From assembly GCF_024137025.1 (NCBI RefSeq), contig NZ_JAMYJR010000002.1, positions 62,001-126,000 of the forward strand: 64,000 bases of DNA. Reading direction: 5' to 3'. Made by a program: the position numbers and the translations under genes. Positions 43,201 through 50,284 of the stretch are shown piece after piece. The stretch comes from Paractinoplanes aksuensis. GTDB lineage: Bacteria; Actinomycetota; Actinomycetes; Mycobacteriales; Micromonosporaceae. The notes beneath the pieces were generated by a model. It was not told the DNA's origin. It saw only the letters and a list, made by a program, of their open reading frames with translations, and searched no databases. Numbering within the stretch: the first letter of the stretch is position 1; every line of letters starts with the position of its first letter.

Positions 43201-44921
43201 AGCAGAACGCCGCCATCATGGCCGAGTTCGAGGCCCTGCACGAGCTGCTGACCGGCGGTTCGCGCGACACCGGCCGCACCGGTGACAACCCGATGGCGGC
43301 CGCCTATCGCAGCATCCTGCAGGCCCTGGCCGCGGCCTTCTTCGACGACGTCCCGGCGCTGGTCGCGCACGCGGCGGGCATCGAGAGCTCGCTGCCCTAC
43401 ATCGAGGGCAACTACTTCACCGCCACCGCCCAGTTCGTCCGCGCCTACGCACTGCTGGCCGAGCACCGGATCGACGAGGCCGAACCGGTGCTGCGCTGGC
43501 TCGACGAACGGGCGGCCGACGCCCCGGCCAACTTCGAGCACCTCGCCCGGTGGCTGGCCGCCGAGCGGGCCTGGTCCGTCGGCGACCCGGCGGCCGGTGT
43601 CCTGTTCGACGAGGCGTTGCGGGCGGCCGGCCGGCACCGCCGCCCCTGGCAGCACGCGTTCCTGGCCGAGCGGGCCGGGCGTTTCCAGCTCGCGGCCGGG
43701 CTCGCCTACGTGGGGCAGCGGCTGCTGCGGGACTCGCACGACCGCTGGCTCGACTGGGGCGCGACGGCCAAGGTGGCCGCGCAAGAACGCGAATTCCCCT
43801 TCCTGCGCGAGCGGCGGGCCGGGGCCCCGGCTTCGAGCGCGGGCACGTCGACCACGTTCGCCTCCGAGGCGGTCGACCTGATGGCGGTGGTCGAGGCGTC
43901 CCGGGCGCTGAGCTCCGAGACCCGGATCGACCAGCTCCGCGTCCGGGTGGTCGAGATCCTGGCCTCGCTCACCGGCGCGACCAAGGTCCACCTGCTGACC
44001 CGCGACGACGAGGCCGGGGACTGGACCGACGGCCGCTCGGTGATCGCGCCGGGCCGGGTGCCGGTGAGCATCGTCCGCTACGTCGAACGCACCCAGGCCC
44101 CGCTGGTGCTCGACAACGCGGTCGACGACCCCCGGTTCGCCCAGGACCCGTACCTGGACGGGGTCGAGCTGTGCGCCGCGCTCGCGGTGACGGTGGTGTC
44201 GCACGGCGAGCCGCGGGCCATGCTGGTGCTCGAGAACCGGCTGTGGCGCGGAACGTTCACCGACCAGCGGCTCGACGTGGTCCGCATCATCGGCAGCCAG
44301 CTGGTCGTCTCGATCGAGAACGCCGACCTCTACGCGTCGCTCGAACGCAAGGTGGCCGAGCGCACCGAACAGCTGCGGCTGGCCAACGCCCAGCTGCAGA
44401 TCCTCAGCGGCACCGACGGGCTGACCGGCCTGGCCAACCGCCGCCACCTCGACCAGGCGCTCGAACGCGCGTGGCAGGCCGGCGGAAGCGAGCCGCTGGC
44501 CGTCCTGATGGTCGACATCGACCACTTCAAGCTCTACAACGACCGCCTGGGACACACGGCCGGCGACGACTGCCTGCGCAAGGTGGCCCGGGCCATTGCG
44601 GCCGCGGTGGGGGAGAGGGGCCTGGTCGCCCGGTACGGCGGCGAGGAGTTCACCGTCGTGCTGACCGGCACCGGCCCGGCCGCGGCGGTCGAGCTGGCCG
44701 AACGGGTGCAGCGGGCGGTGCGCGCGCTCGGCGCGGCCCACCCCGGCGCGCCCGCGGGCGTGGTGACGGTCAGCGTGGGCGTGAGCGCCGAGGTCCCGGG
44801 CCCTGGCCGGACCGTGGCCGACCTGGTGGCGGACGCCGACGACGGTCTCTACGAGGCCAAACGCGGCGGCCGCGACCAGGTGCGGGTGGGCCGCCGGGCC
44901 GCGCCCCGACCGGCCGCGTAA
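40203..44921 (+). CDS. Kinase / AAA ATPase / TPR / GAF / GGDEF multi-domain signalling protein
   Basis: The 1572-residue product begins with a Ser/Thr-kinase-like domain (about 1-265) with HKDINPANVVL and DFE in place of DFG. Then come an AAA/NACHT-type ATPase with Walker A GPSGVGKT (about 305) and Walker B LVVDD (about 435), a long helical TPR-like region (about 680-1200) and a GAF domain (about 1245-1390). A C-terminal GGDEF domain carries DIDHFKLYNDRLGH and the active-site RYGGEEF (about 1478). The first four parts match multi-sensor kinases that normally end in a histidine kinase; here that output is replaced by a diguanylate cyclase. The RxxD inhibitory site is absent. The ATG at 40203 is the best of several starts. 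Confidence 0.88.
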   Translation: MGSLVSDTQVEVLYESARTRVVRTRGLIRKELRGPDAVERCRRERETLKRLAGVPGVVRRAPGARRDTELVLVDEGDSLASWIRAGHRPMSAVCAVALGLTRVVAAVHAAGVVHKDINPANVVLNGLDPVLIDFELATTAAEERPGFTHESQVAGTLAYLAPEQTGRTGRAVDRRSDLYALGATLFELVTGRPPFTATNPLELLHDHLARRPARVTQLVPAAPPMLAEIIDRLLEKEPDRRYQSAEGCAHDLARLADGPFELGARDFPARLTAPSRLIGRDPEVAVLRAAFDDALAGRARGLLISGPSGVGKTALINELRGLATAAGGWFVTGKFDQYRQDTASDAMATAVRGLARLLLGEDETDLARLRAVLVPALGDNAGLLAGLIPELSPLLRIEPEPPRGDQAEVQGRLFQAALTLIGAVVSPARPLALVVDDVQWAAATPMAFLEALLTAEGLPGLLVIGAYREEEVDASHPLSAVLARWQRFEPPPRELRLRNLPPDDVTELLAEVLRLPAERAAGLAGAIAARTGGNPFDTVELINSLRLGGVLAPSGDGWDWDADAVRSWVGDSDIGDLLVARLDRLPRACRRVLTVMGALGGETGFDLLAAALHSTPDEVEAGLAPALEDGLVVLDEGVAFRHDRVQQAAYALTPPRARRLLHLVLAERLADRPEHAAVAAQQYLPAAALVTDPATRRRVAELFRSTATGLRMINYPVAERYLAAATPLAGDDPALLDRILIDHHRALYSLGRLPEADALWSGLADRLDPIARAEPAVVQIESLTIRGRAADALALGRALLDRLGVPLRDTGLDDMREWAPTLRVADDLARADVAEPTMVAACRLLARMMPPAFFSDHATLVALVTTARWIWSEHGPSAALVVPLAHSGIGAVEFRRDYGTGYRVLRHLEEVGDARGWDAETAAVRFLASVSTTHWFEPVEHSVDLARLAYERLVHGGDLAFACFTSHTTVPALLDCAPALPAFQAELVRSIAFTKRVANEQNAAIMAEFEALHELLTGGSRDTGRTGDNPMAAAYRSILQALAAAFFDDVPALVAHAAGIESSLPYIEGNYFTATAQFVRAYALLAEHRIDEAEPVLRWLDERAADAPANFEHLARWLAAERAWSVGDPAAGVLFDEALRAAGRHRRPWQHAFLAERAGRFQLAAGLAYVGQRLLRDSHDRWLDWGATAKVAAQEREFPFLRERRAGAPASSAGTSTTFASEAVDLMAVVEASRALSSETRIDQLRVRVVEILASLTGATKVHLLTRDDEAGDWTDGRSVIAPGRVPVSIVRYVERTQAPLVLDNAVDDPRFAQDPYLDGVELCAALAVTVVSHGEPRAMLVLENRLWRGTFTDQRLDVVRIIGSQLVVSIENADLYASLERKVAERTEQLRLANAQLQILSGTDGLTGLANRRHLDQALERAWQAGGSEPLAVLMVDIDHFKLYNDRLGHTAGDDCLRKVARAIAAAVGERGLVARYGGEEFTVVLTGTGPAAAVELAERVQRAVRALGAAHPGAPAGVVTVSVGVSAEVPGPGRTVADLVADADDGLYEAKRGGRDQVRVGRRAAPRPAA

Positions 44922-44930
44922 CGTGCGGGC

Positions 44931-45581
44931 GTGCAGCCCACCACCGCCGCCGAGGCCGAGGCGATCCAGGACTCACTGCGCTCGCGCCTGATCATCCCGG
45001 CGTCGCCGGTCGACCTCCCGCCGACCGTCGTCGGGCTGGACGTCACCTACGGCGAGCAGCGGGCGGTGGCGGCGGCCGTCGTGGTCGACGTGGCCACCCT
45101 GACCGTCGTCGAGGTGGCGACCCACGGGGGTGAGGCTTCCTTCCCGTACGTGCCCGGGCTGCTGGCCTTCCGCGAGGTGCCCCTGCTGCTGGCCGCCATC
45201 GAGCGACTGTCCACGCCGCCGTCCCTGCTGATGTGCGACGGCTACGGGCTGGCCCACCCGCGGCGGTTCGGGCTGGCCTGCCACCTCGGGGTGCTGCTCG
45301 ACGTGCCGTCGTTCGGCGTGGCCAAGACGGCTTTCGTGGGCACATCGACCGATCCCGGCCCGGCCCGCGGCCAGACATCCGACCTGGTGGACGCGGACGA
45401 GGTGGTGGGGCGCGTCGTGCGTACGCAAACGGGGGTCAAGCCGGTCTTCGTCTCACCCGGCCACCGCATCGGCCTCGACGACTGCACCGACCTGACGGTC
45501 CGCCTCAGCGGCCACTACCGCATCCCCGAACCGACCCGCCAGGCCGACATCCTCTCCCGCAGCGCCCTCCGTGCCGGCTGA
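44931..45581 (+). CDS. nfi: Endonuclease V (deoxyinosine-specific)
   Basis: The 216-residue product matches endonuclease V: GLDVTYGEQRAVAAAVVVD with the first catalytic Asp, PYVPGLLAFREVPLLLAAI with the conserved Glu, LLMCDGYGLAHPRRFGLACH with the second Asp, and GVAKTAFVG. It nicks DNA (or RNA) next to inosine during repair of deaminated adenine. It starts at a GTG 10 bp after the GGDEF-fusion gene. The two are probably co-transcribed, but no functional link is evident. Confidence 0.93.
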   Translation: MQPTTAAEAEAIQDSLRSRLIIPASPVDLPPTVVGLDVTYGEQRAVAAAVVVDVATLTVVEVATHGGEASFPYVPGLLAFREVPLLLAAIERLSTPPSLLMCDGYGLAHPRRFGLACHLGVLLDVPSFGVAKTAFVGTSTDPGPARGQTSDLVDADEVVGRVVRTQTGVKPVFVSPGHRIGLDDCTDLTVRLSGHYRIPEPTRQADILSRSALRAG

Positions 45582-45836
45582 GAGCCGCGACCGCCACCAC
45601 GCCCCGTTTCACGCCGCGCGCAAGCGATCACAAAGCGACCCGTATGCCGGTGAGCGGATCTGCCGAGAAGCGGACACCCGATCAAGGGCCCGTGCACGTC
45701 ACAACGACACCACAATATCAGCGGCGCCATCCCTGAACCGTTCACGAATAAGGCAACCTGCCGTGAATCGACTACCGGGTAAAGTAGATTAAAGATAGGC
45801 GAAAACTCCGACCAGGGCGCCGCGGCCCGGTAACAA

Positions 45837-47243
45837 TCAGGGCGGCATTCTCGAGCCGTGCACAGATGACCTGGCGCCCTGAAAAAGGCGTACTGATTCG
45901 CGCGGACGAGTGCACGTCGTTATGTCATCGGAGATGGCGAAACGGTTGCTGGAATTGTTGCCTGTTTCCCGGCCGGGTGGTGGAATTCCCGTATAGGGCA
46001 GGCTGTTGATCCAGCCGGTTCCCGTGGGCAGTGTTCTGCTGGTTGACTGCAGGCGGCCTGTTGTTGGCGCAGTCTGATGTCGGTTTGGTGCGGCGGCGGG
46101 ATGGTCGTCGGTGGTGTTGTGACGCCGTCGGTGGTGTCGGTTGGTGGGGTGTTTGGCCGGGATGCTGTTGCTGGGCGAGTCGGCCAGGTACCGCAACGTC
46201 AGCGCGGCCCGCACCTGCGGCGGCAGCGTGGCGCCGGCCGTGGGCCGATCGACAGGTGCTGCTGGGTTATGCGGTTGCGGCCTGGCCGGTTGTGGTCGAC
46301 CGGCTCGTTCCCGTGGGTGAGCAGGTGATGCGTGACCGGTCGCGGCCGGCGGATCGGCTGATGCCGGCCGGACGACCCGTATCCGCGCGGCGACCGGTGG
46401 CGGCCGGTCCGGGGTGGGCGCCGTCGGTCTCGCCCCCGTCACCGGCGTTGCCGCGGCGACCAGGCCCGATGCGCCCGCCGCCTCCAGCACCGCCACGGGC
46501 GTTGCCGCGGTGGCCAGGCCCGATGTCCCCGCAGCCCCCAGCACTGCTACCGGCGTCGCCGTGACGGCCAGGCCCCATCTGCTCGCGGTCCCCAGCACTG
46601 CCACGGGCGTTGCCGCGGTGGCCAGGCCCGATGTGCCCGCGGTCCGCAGCACTGCCACGGGCGTTGCCGCGGTGGCCAGGCCCGATGTGCCCGCGGTCCG
46701 CAGCGCCGTCACCGGCGTTGCTGCGGTGGACAGGCTCGATGTGTCGGGTGTCTCCGTCTCTGGTGGCGGTGTCGTGGCGGTGTCCTGGCCCGATTCGTCG
46801 GCCATGGCTTTCGTGTCTGCCGGGTGTGGCGTCTTGGTCTGAGCGTGGCTGCTGTGCGGGGCAGGCTCTGCCACAGCAGCGCGGTCTGCGGGCAGTGCGT
46901 GATCAACGGGCCGGGGCCGGTCGGCTGGTTCCGTGGCGGTGGGCGGGTGTGGCGGACCGGTCGGTGCACCGCCACGGGGCGCCGGGCGGGTGGCACTGGT
47001 TTGGTGATCCCAGATCAGCGGTGGTATCGGATCTACCGGATCATGCAGTCCCAGCGCTCCGCATTCCCGCGAACAACCGTGCAATCGGCACAGCTTTGTT
47101 GCGTGCCGCCTTTTTAACCCCCAGTTCCGGCGGCGTGCATGATCGCGGCGGAATTCTTCTTTGTCCGGCGAATAACGGCGTGACCGGGTCCGATCCCGCC
47201 AGGCCGTGATCTCCGACCGGGAGAACAAACTCAATTGCGCCAT
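45837..47243 (-). CDS. Unknown protein with basic N-terminal domain and six 18-residue repeats
   Basis: The 468-residue product starts with a compact charged domain (residues 1-80: MAQLSLFSRSEITAWRDRTR, a KRRHATKLCRLHGC segment), which looks like the genuine conserved part. The rest is Ala/Thr/Pro/His-rich low complexity, including six repeats of the form TSGLATAATPVAVLRTAG (about 160-267). No signal peptide or membrane helix is seen. Codon bias in the repeats fits this frame but also fits a plus-strand reading. I do not recognise the family. The real protein may be shorter or this may be a gene inflated by repeat expansion. Confidence 0.5.
   Translation of the reverse strand: MAQLSLFSRSEITAWRDRTRSRRYSPDKEEFRRDHARRRNWGLKRRHATKLCRLHGCSRECGALGLHDPVDPIPPLIWDHQTSATRPAPRGGAPTGPPHPPTATEPADRPRPVDHALPADRAAVAEPAPHSSHAQTKTPHPADTKAMADESGQDTATTPPPETETPDTSSLSTAATPVTALRTAGTSGLATAATPVAVLRTAGTSGLATAATPVAVLGTASRWGLAVTATPVAVLGAAGTSGLATAATPVAVLEAAGASGLVAAATPVTGARPTAPTPDRPPPVAARIRVVRPASADPPAATGHASPAHPRERAGRPQPARPQPHNPAAPVDRPTAGATLPPQVRAALTLRYLADSPSNSIPAKHPTNRHHRRRHNTTDDHPAAAPNRHQTAPTTGRLQSTSRTLPTGTGWINSLPYTGIPPPGRETGNNSSNRFAISDDITTCTRPRESVRLFQGARSSVHGSRMPP
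46444..46767. repeat. Six 54-bp tandem repeats
   Basis: Six consecutive 54-bp units start at 46444, 46498, 46552, 46606, 46660 and 46714, each beginning GGCGTTGCCGCGGTGGCCAG or a variant. Units 4 and 5 are almost identical; units 3 and 6 are the most diverged. The period is 18 codons, so copy number can change without breaking the minus-strand frame. The plus strand is also open through the array. Confidence 0.85.
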
Positions 47244-47556
47244 GCACTATTATCCCGAACCCGGGCCGCGACACGCCAAACAAAATCCATGCCAGTTCTG
47301 GAAAGTGCGGGAAAGCGGAGCAGGAAGTCCGGTAACCGGAAAACACAGCCCAAACCGAAACGCCTGTGTAAGACGTATCGAGCGCGCACATCCGCCGCGT
47401 ACAAGGCGCGCATGGGCTACCGGACTCGGACCGGCTCATGCCTTGCGGTCGTCGGCATGGAGTGCTGGTGGCGGACTTTCCCATCCGCCATTGCTCGGCG
47501 CGCCTCGCGCGCGTGGTTGCTGCCCGGCGGCGAGCGCGACCAGCGATCATCAGTAG
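47244..47556. other. 313-bp divergent gap without recognisable elements
   Basis: It separates the divergent starts of the repeat-containing unknown gene and the next unknown gene. It is less GC-rich than its surroundings and contains short open frames on both strands with no coding bias. Promoters of both genes presumably lie here, but I see no operator-like palindrome. Confidence 0.35.
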
Positions 47557-48210
47557 ATGGGTGTGCTGTGGCGTGACGTGCTGGTTCCTGACCACGTCGT
47601 GGCCAGCGACGGACTCACTGCTGAGGTGGGCAGCGTGGTGGAGATGTCGCTGCTTCTTCATTGCCGGTATCGCACTTCGTGGGGGCAGCATGAGCCGTCC
47701 GCGTCGCTGCCACGAGTGTCGGACGCTCAGGCCGATTCGAGGGGCGGATGGGTTCACGATCTGGTGGGCCGGGTCGTCCAGCTCGACGGTGTCGTCTGGA
47801 CGGACGGGTGGGTGATCGAGGTCGATGGACTCGCCGTCTACGTCCAGGAGGTGGGTGACTCGTCCGGACTGCGCCTGGGGACTTTGAGCAGCATTCGGGA
47901 GCGCGGTTCCGATCCGCCGCTGCCTCTGCCGGAGGCGGGTGCCTGGGTTCGTGTTCGCGGCGGTTTCAGCGTCGCTGAGGCGTACCAAACAGACCTGTAC
48001 GGATCCGCGGACGAGGTGTTGGGTCGGGCCGAACGACGGTGGCTTGTTCGCCGGATCGTCCGCCTGGATCGCGAGCAGGGCGGGCCGGGATCAGTGGCTC
48101 GGACGCACCGTGTCGATGTCCCAGTGATGGACTTCGACAGTCTCCGTTACGGCCATGAGTGTTGGACGTCGGGGTATCTGCTCGACCTTGAACAGCCATC
48201 AGATCCCTGA
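47557..48210 (+). CDS. Protein of unknown function
   Basis: The 217-residue product is beta-rich and acidic-basic mixed, with repeated Val/Trp/Gly strands (WVHDLVGRVVQLDGVVWTDG, VIEVDGLAVYVQEV). This suggests a small beta-barrel, OB-like fold. There is no signal peptide or transmembrane segment. Codon bias is weaker than in neighbouring genes, and the region from 45.6 to 48.3 kb has lower GC, which hints at recent acquisition. No family is recognised. Confidence 0.6.
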   Translation: MGVLWRDVLVPDHVVASDGLTAEVGSVVEMSLLLHCRYRTSWGQHEPSASLPRVSDAQADSRGGWVHDLVGRVVQLDGVVWTDGWVIEVDGLAVYVQEVGDSSGLRLGTLSSIRERGSDPPLPLPEAGAWVRVRGGFSVAEAYQTDLYGSADEVLGRAERRWLVRRIVRLDREQGGPGSVARTHRVDVPVMDFDSLRYGHECWTSGYLLDLEQPSDP

Positions 48211-48328
48211 GAAAGGCGCATATCCTGCCGGGTTGGGCACCTGTTGATCGGCCCAGGCTCGCAACGTTGCCTCGTAGCAGAACAGCGCAGGCATAGGTGG
48301 CCGCGGTGCCGAACCGCACTCGGCGAGG

Positions 48329-48871
48329 TCAGAAAATGTTGAAGCGTTGGTTCCAGTCGCCGACGCAGTCCCACACCTGCAGTTGGGCGCCGTTGGTGAA
48401 GCTCTTGCCGCGCACGTCGAGGCAGCGCCCGCCGGAGTAGCTGCGCAGCATGCCCCATTTGCTGCCTGGCACCTTCGACATGAACAGCCACAGTTGGTTC
48501 GGGTTCGAGGTGTTGCAGGTGTACTGGTAGACCAGGTTGCCGTTCGCGTCCGGGGCGTCCAGCGACTTGTCGAGGCACTTGCCGGAGAGCACGTTGCGGA
48601 AGCTGTAGATGTTCCCGGCCTCCTGGGTGATCACCCAGCGCTGGTTCTGGACGTTGCCACTCGTACTCAAACTCTTGATCTGGACCTTGGCCCGGTCCTC
48701 CGTCGACCAGCCGGCGACGTCGATCACCTTGGGCCCGATCGCCCCCGACGGTGTCAGCACGCTGATCCAGGTGGTGATCGACGCCGCCTGGGCCGCCGCC
48801 GGTGTCACCAGCACGGCCGCCGCGGTTGTCAACAACGACGCGAAAACTGCGAATAGCCTCCGTTGACGCAT
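48329..48871 (-). CDS. Secreted ricin-B-type lectin domain protein
   Basis: The 180-residue precursor has a signal peptide (basic MRQRR, hydrophobic FAVFASLLTTAAAVLV, cleavage near AQAA). It is followed by one beta-trefoil with three QxW-like repeats (NQRWVIT, NQLWLFM, NQRFNIF) and the paired Cys-Leu-Asp motifs GKCLDKS and GRCLDVRG. These are carbohydrate-binding ricin-type subdomains. The ATG at 48871 is preceded by AGGAG at 7 bases; a longer upstream frame is not a real start. It carries no catalytic domain, so it is probably a free lectin or an inhibitor-like protein. Confidence 0.88.
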   Translation of the reverse strand: MRQRRLFAVFASLLTTAAAVLVTPAAAQAASITTWISVLTPSGAIGPKVIDVAGWSTEDRAKVQIKSLSTSGNVQNQRWVITQEAGNIYSFRNVLSGKCLDKSLDAPDANGNLVYQYTCNTSNPNQLWLFMSKVPGSKWGMLRSYSGGRCLDVRGKSFTNGAQLQVWDCVGDWNQRFNIF

Positions 48872-49109
48872 TGATTCGCTCCTTTGTATTGGTGGTCCCA
48901 TTTTCGGGGCCGCTCGGCAGAAAGGAGCCGCAATGTCGCCCCGGGAACGTCCCACAATCGGGTGAATTACTACTGAGACCGACATTGTTCGGCGTCTCTG
49001 TGGTGGGTGAGGTGCAAGATCACAGCTCGTACACAATGCATTCAAAGCCGCCACCTGGGCCGTTGAGACACGTTGTGCTGACGTAAACCCCGCGCCACCA
49101 GGAGGCGGC

Positions 49110-50222
49110 ATGGCACGACGCGTTTTTCTTCATATCGGCGCGCCCAAGACCGGCAGCACGTACGTCCAGAACGTGCTCTGGAGCAACGTCGAGACGTTGA
49201 AGGGCGTGGGCATCCTGCTGCCCGGTAAGTTCTCGGCCCACGACGAGGCCATGGCCGACCTCCGCGGCATGAACTGGCACGCCACCCCGGCCTGGTCGTG
49301 GGACCGGATCGCCGACAAGGCGGCGGGCTGGCCGGGCGACGTGGTGATCACCAACGAGGGGCTGGGCGCGGCCACCGACGCCCAGGCGGCCCGGGCCGTG
49401 CGCAGCATGCAGCCGGCCGAGGTGCACATCATCGTGGCCGCGCGCGACCTGTGGCGGACCTTCCCGTCGATGTGGCAGCAGAGCATCCGGGCCCGCAGCG
49501 TGTGGAGCTTCGAGGACTTCATCCAGGCCGTCGAGCGCGGCCGCTTCGAGGACTTCTGGGAGCACCACACGGCCAACCGGATGCTGCGCCGCTGGGGCGA
49601 CCTGGTGCCGGCCGCGAACCGGCACCTGATCACCGTGCCGGGGCCGGGCGCGCCCCGGGACACCCTGTGGCGGCGGTTCGCCGAGGTCATCGGCATCCCG
49701 GACGGGGTCTGCGACCTGACCGTGCCGATGGGGGCCAACACGTCGCTGGGCGCGGCCGAGGTCGAGGTGCTGCGCCGGGTCAACCAGGCGCTGGGTGACC
49801 GGTACCCGCACCGGGCGCCCTACCAGCGCGCGGTGCAGCGGCACCTGGTCGACGCCGTGCTCAAGAACCGTACGAACGAATTGCGGTTCGGGGTCGGCCC
49901 GGAACGGGCCGAATGGGTGCTCGACCTGGCCGAACAGCAGATCAAGGACCTCGACGACTACCCGTGCGAGGTGGTGGGCGACCTGGCCGAGCTGCGGCCG
50001 GTCGACCCGCAACCGCAGCCGACCCCGGGCCAGGTGCGCCACGACCAGCTGCTGGAGACCGCGATCGAGACCATCATCGGCATGATCACCCACGCCGAGG
50101 AGCTGCACGGCCTGGTGCCCGAGCCCCGGGTCAGCCCGATCGTGCGGCTGCGGCGCCGGGCCGCGGGCAAGGTCAAGCAGAGTCTGCGGATGGTGAAGGC
50201 GGCTCCGCGGCAGAGATTCTGA
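49110..50222 (+). CDS. Sulfotransferase-family protein
   Basis: The 370-residue product begins with the 5'-phosphosulfate-binding loop FLHIGAPKTGSTYVQ, and has a second motif VHIIVAARDLWRTFPSMWQQ resembling the 3'-phosphate-binding R-x7-S. This is the PAPS-dependent sulfotransferase fold. The C-terminal 90 residues are helical and basic. A CAGGAGG site precedes the ATG. It lies 62 bp before a membrane phosphoglycerol-transferase-like gene, so the pair may modify a cell-envelope glycan or lipid. The acceptor is not known, and sulfation is inferred from the fold. Confidence 0.82.
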   Translation: MARRVFLHIGAPKTGSTYVQNVLWSNVETLKGVGILLPGKFSAHDEAMADLRGMNWHATPAWSWDRIADKAAGWPGDVVITNEGLGAATDAQAARAVRSMQPAEVHIIVAARDLWRTFPSMWQQSIRARSVWSFEDFIQAVERGRFEDFWEHHTANRMLRRWGDLVPAANRHLITVPGPGAPRDTLWRRFAEVIGIPDGVCDLTVPMGANTSLGAAEVEVLRRVNQALGDRYPHRAPYQRAVQRHLVDAVLKNRTNELRFGVGPERAEWVLDLAEQQIKDLDDYPCEVVGDLAELRPVDPQPQPTPGQVRHDQLLETAIETIIGMITHAEELHGLVPEPRVSPIVRLRRRAAGKVKQSLRMVKAAPRQRF

Positions 50223-50284
50223 ACCTTGTACGGCTCCGGGCCGTATCCGAGGGAGGCCACGCCCTCGAACCGGGAGTTTCCGCT

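Noticed and set aside
40083..44741. Very long minus-strand frame opposite the GGDEF fusion gene
   Set aside because: It consists of Gly/Arg/Val/Gln low-complexity sequence without domains, the usual mirror of a high-GC gene.
46444..46767. CRISPR-like array
   Set aside because: The 54-bp units are contiguous with no spacers; it is a simple tandem repeat.
46414..46842. Plus-strand open frame through the 54-bp repeats
   Set aside because: It starts within the repeats, has no recognisable domain or ribosome site, and mirrors the minus-strand frame because the period is a multiple of three.
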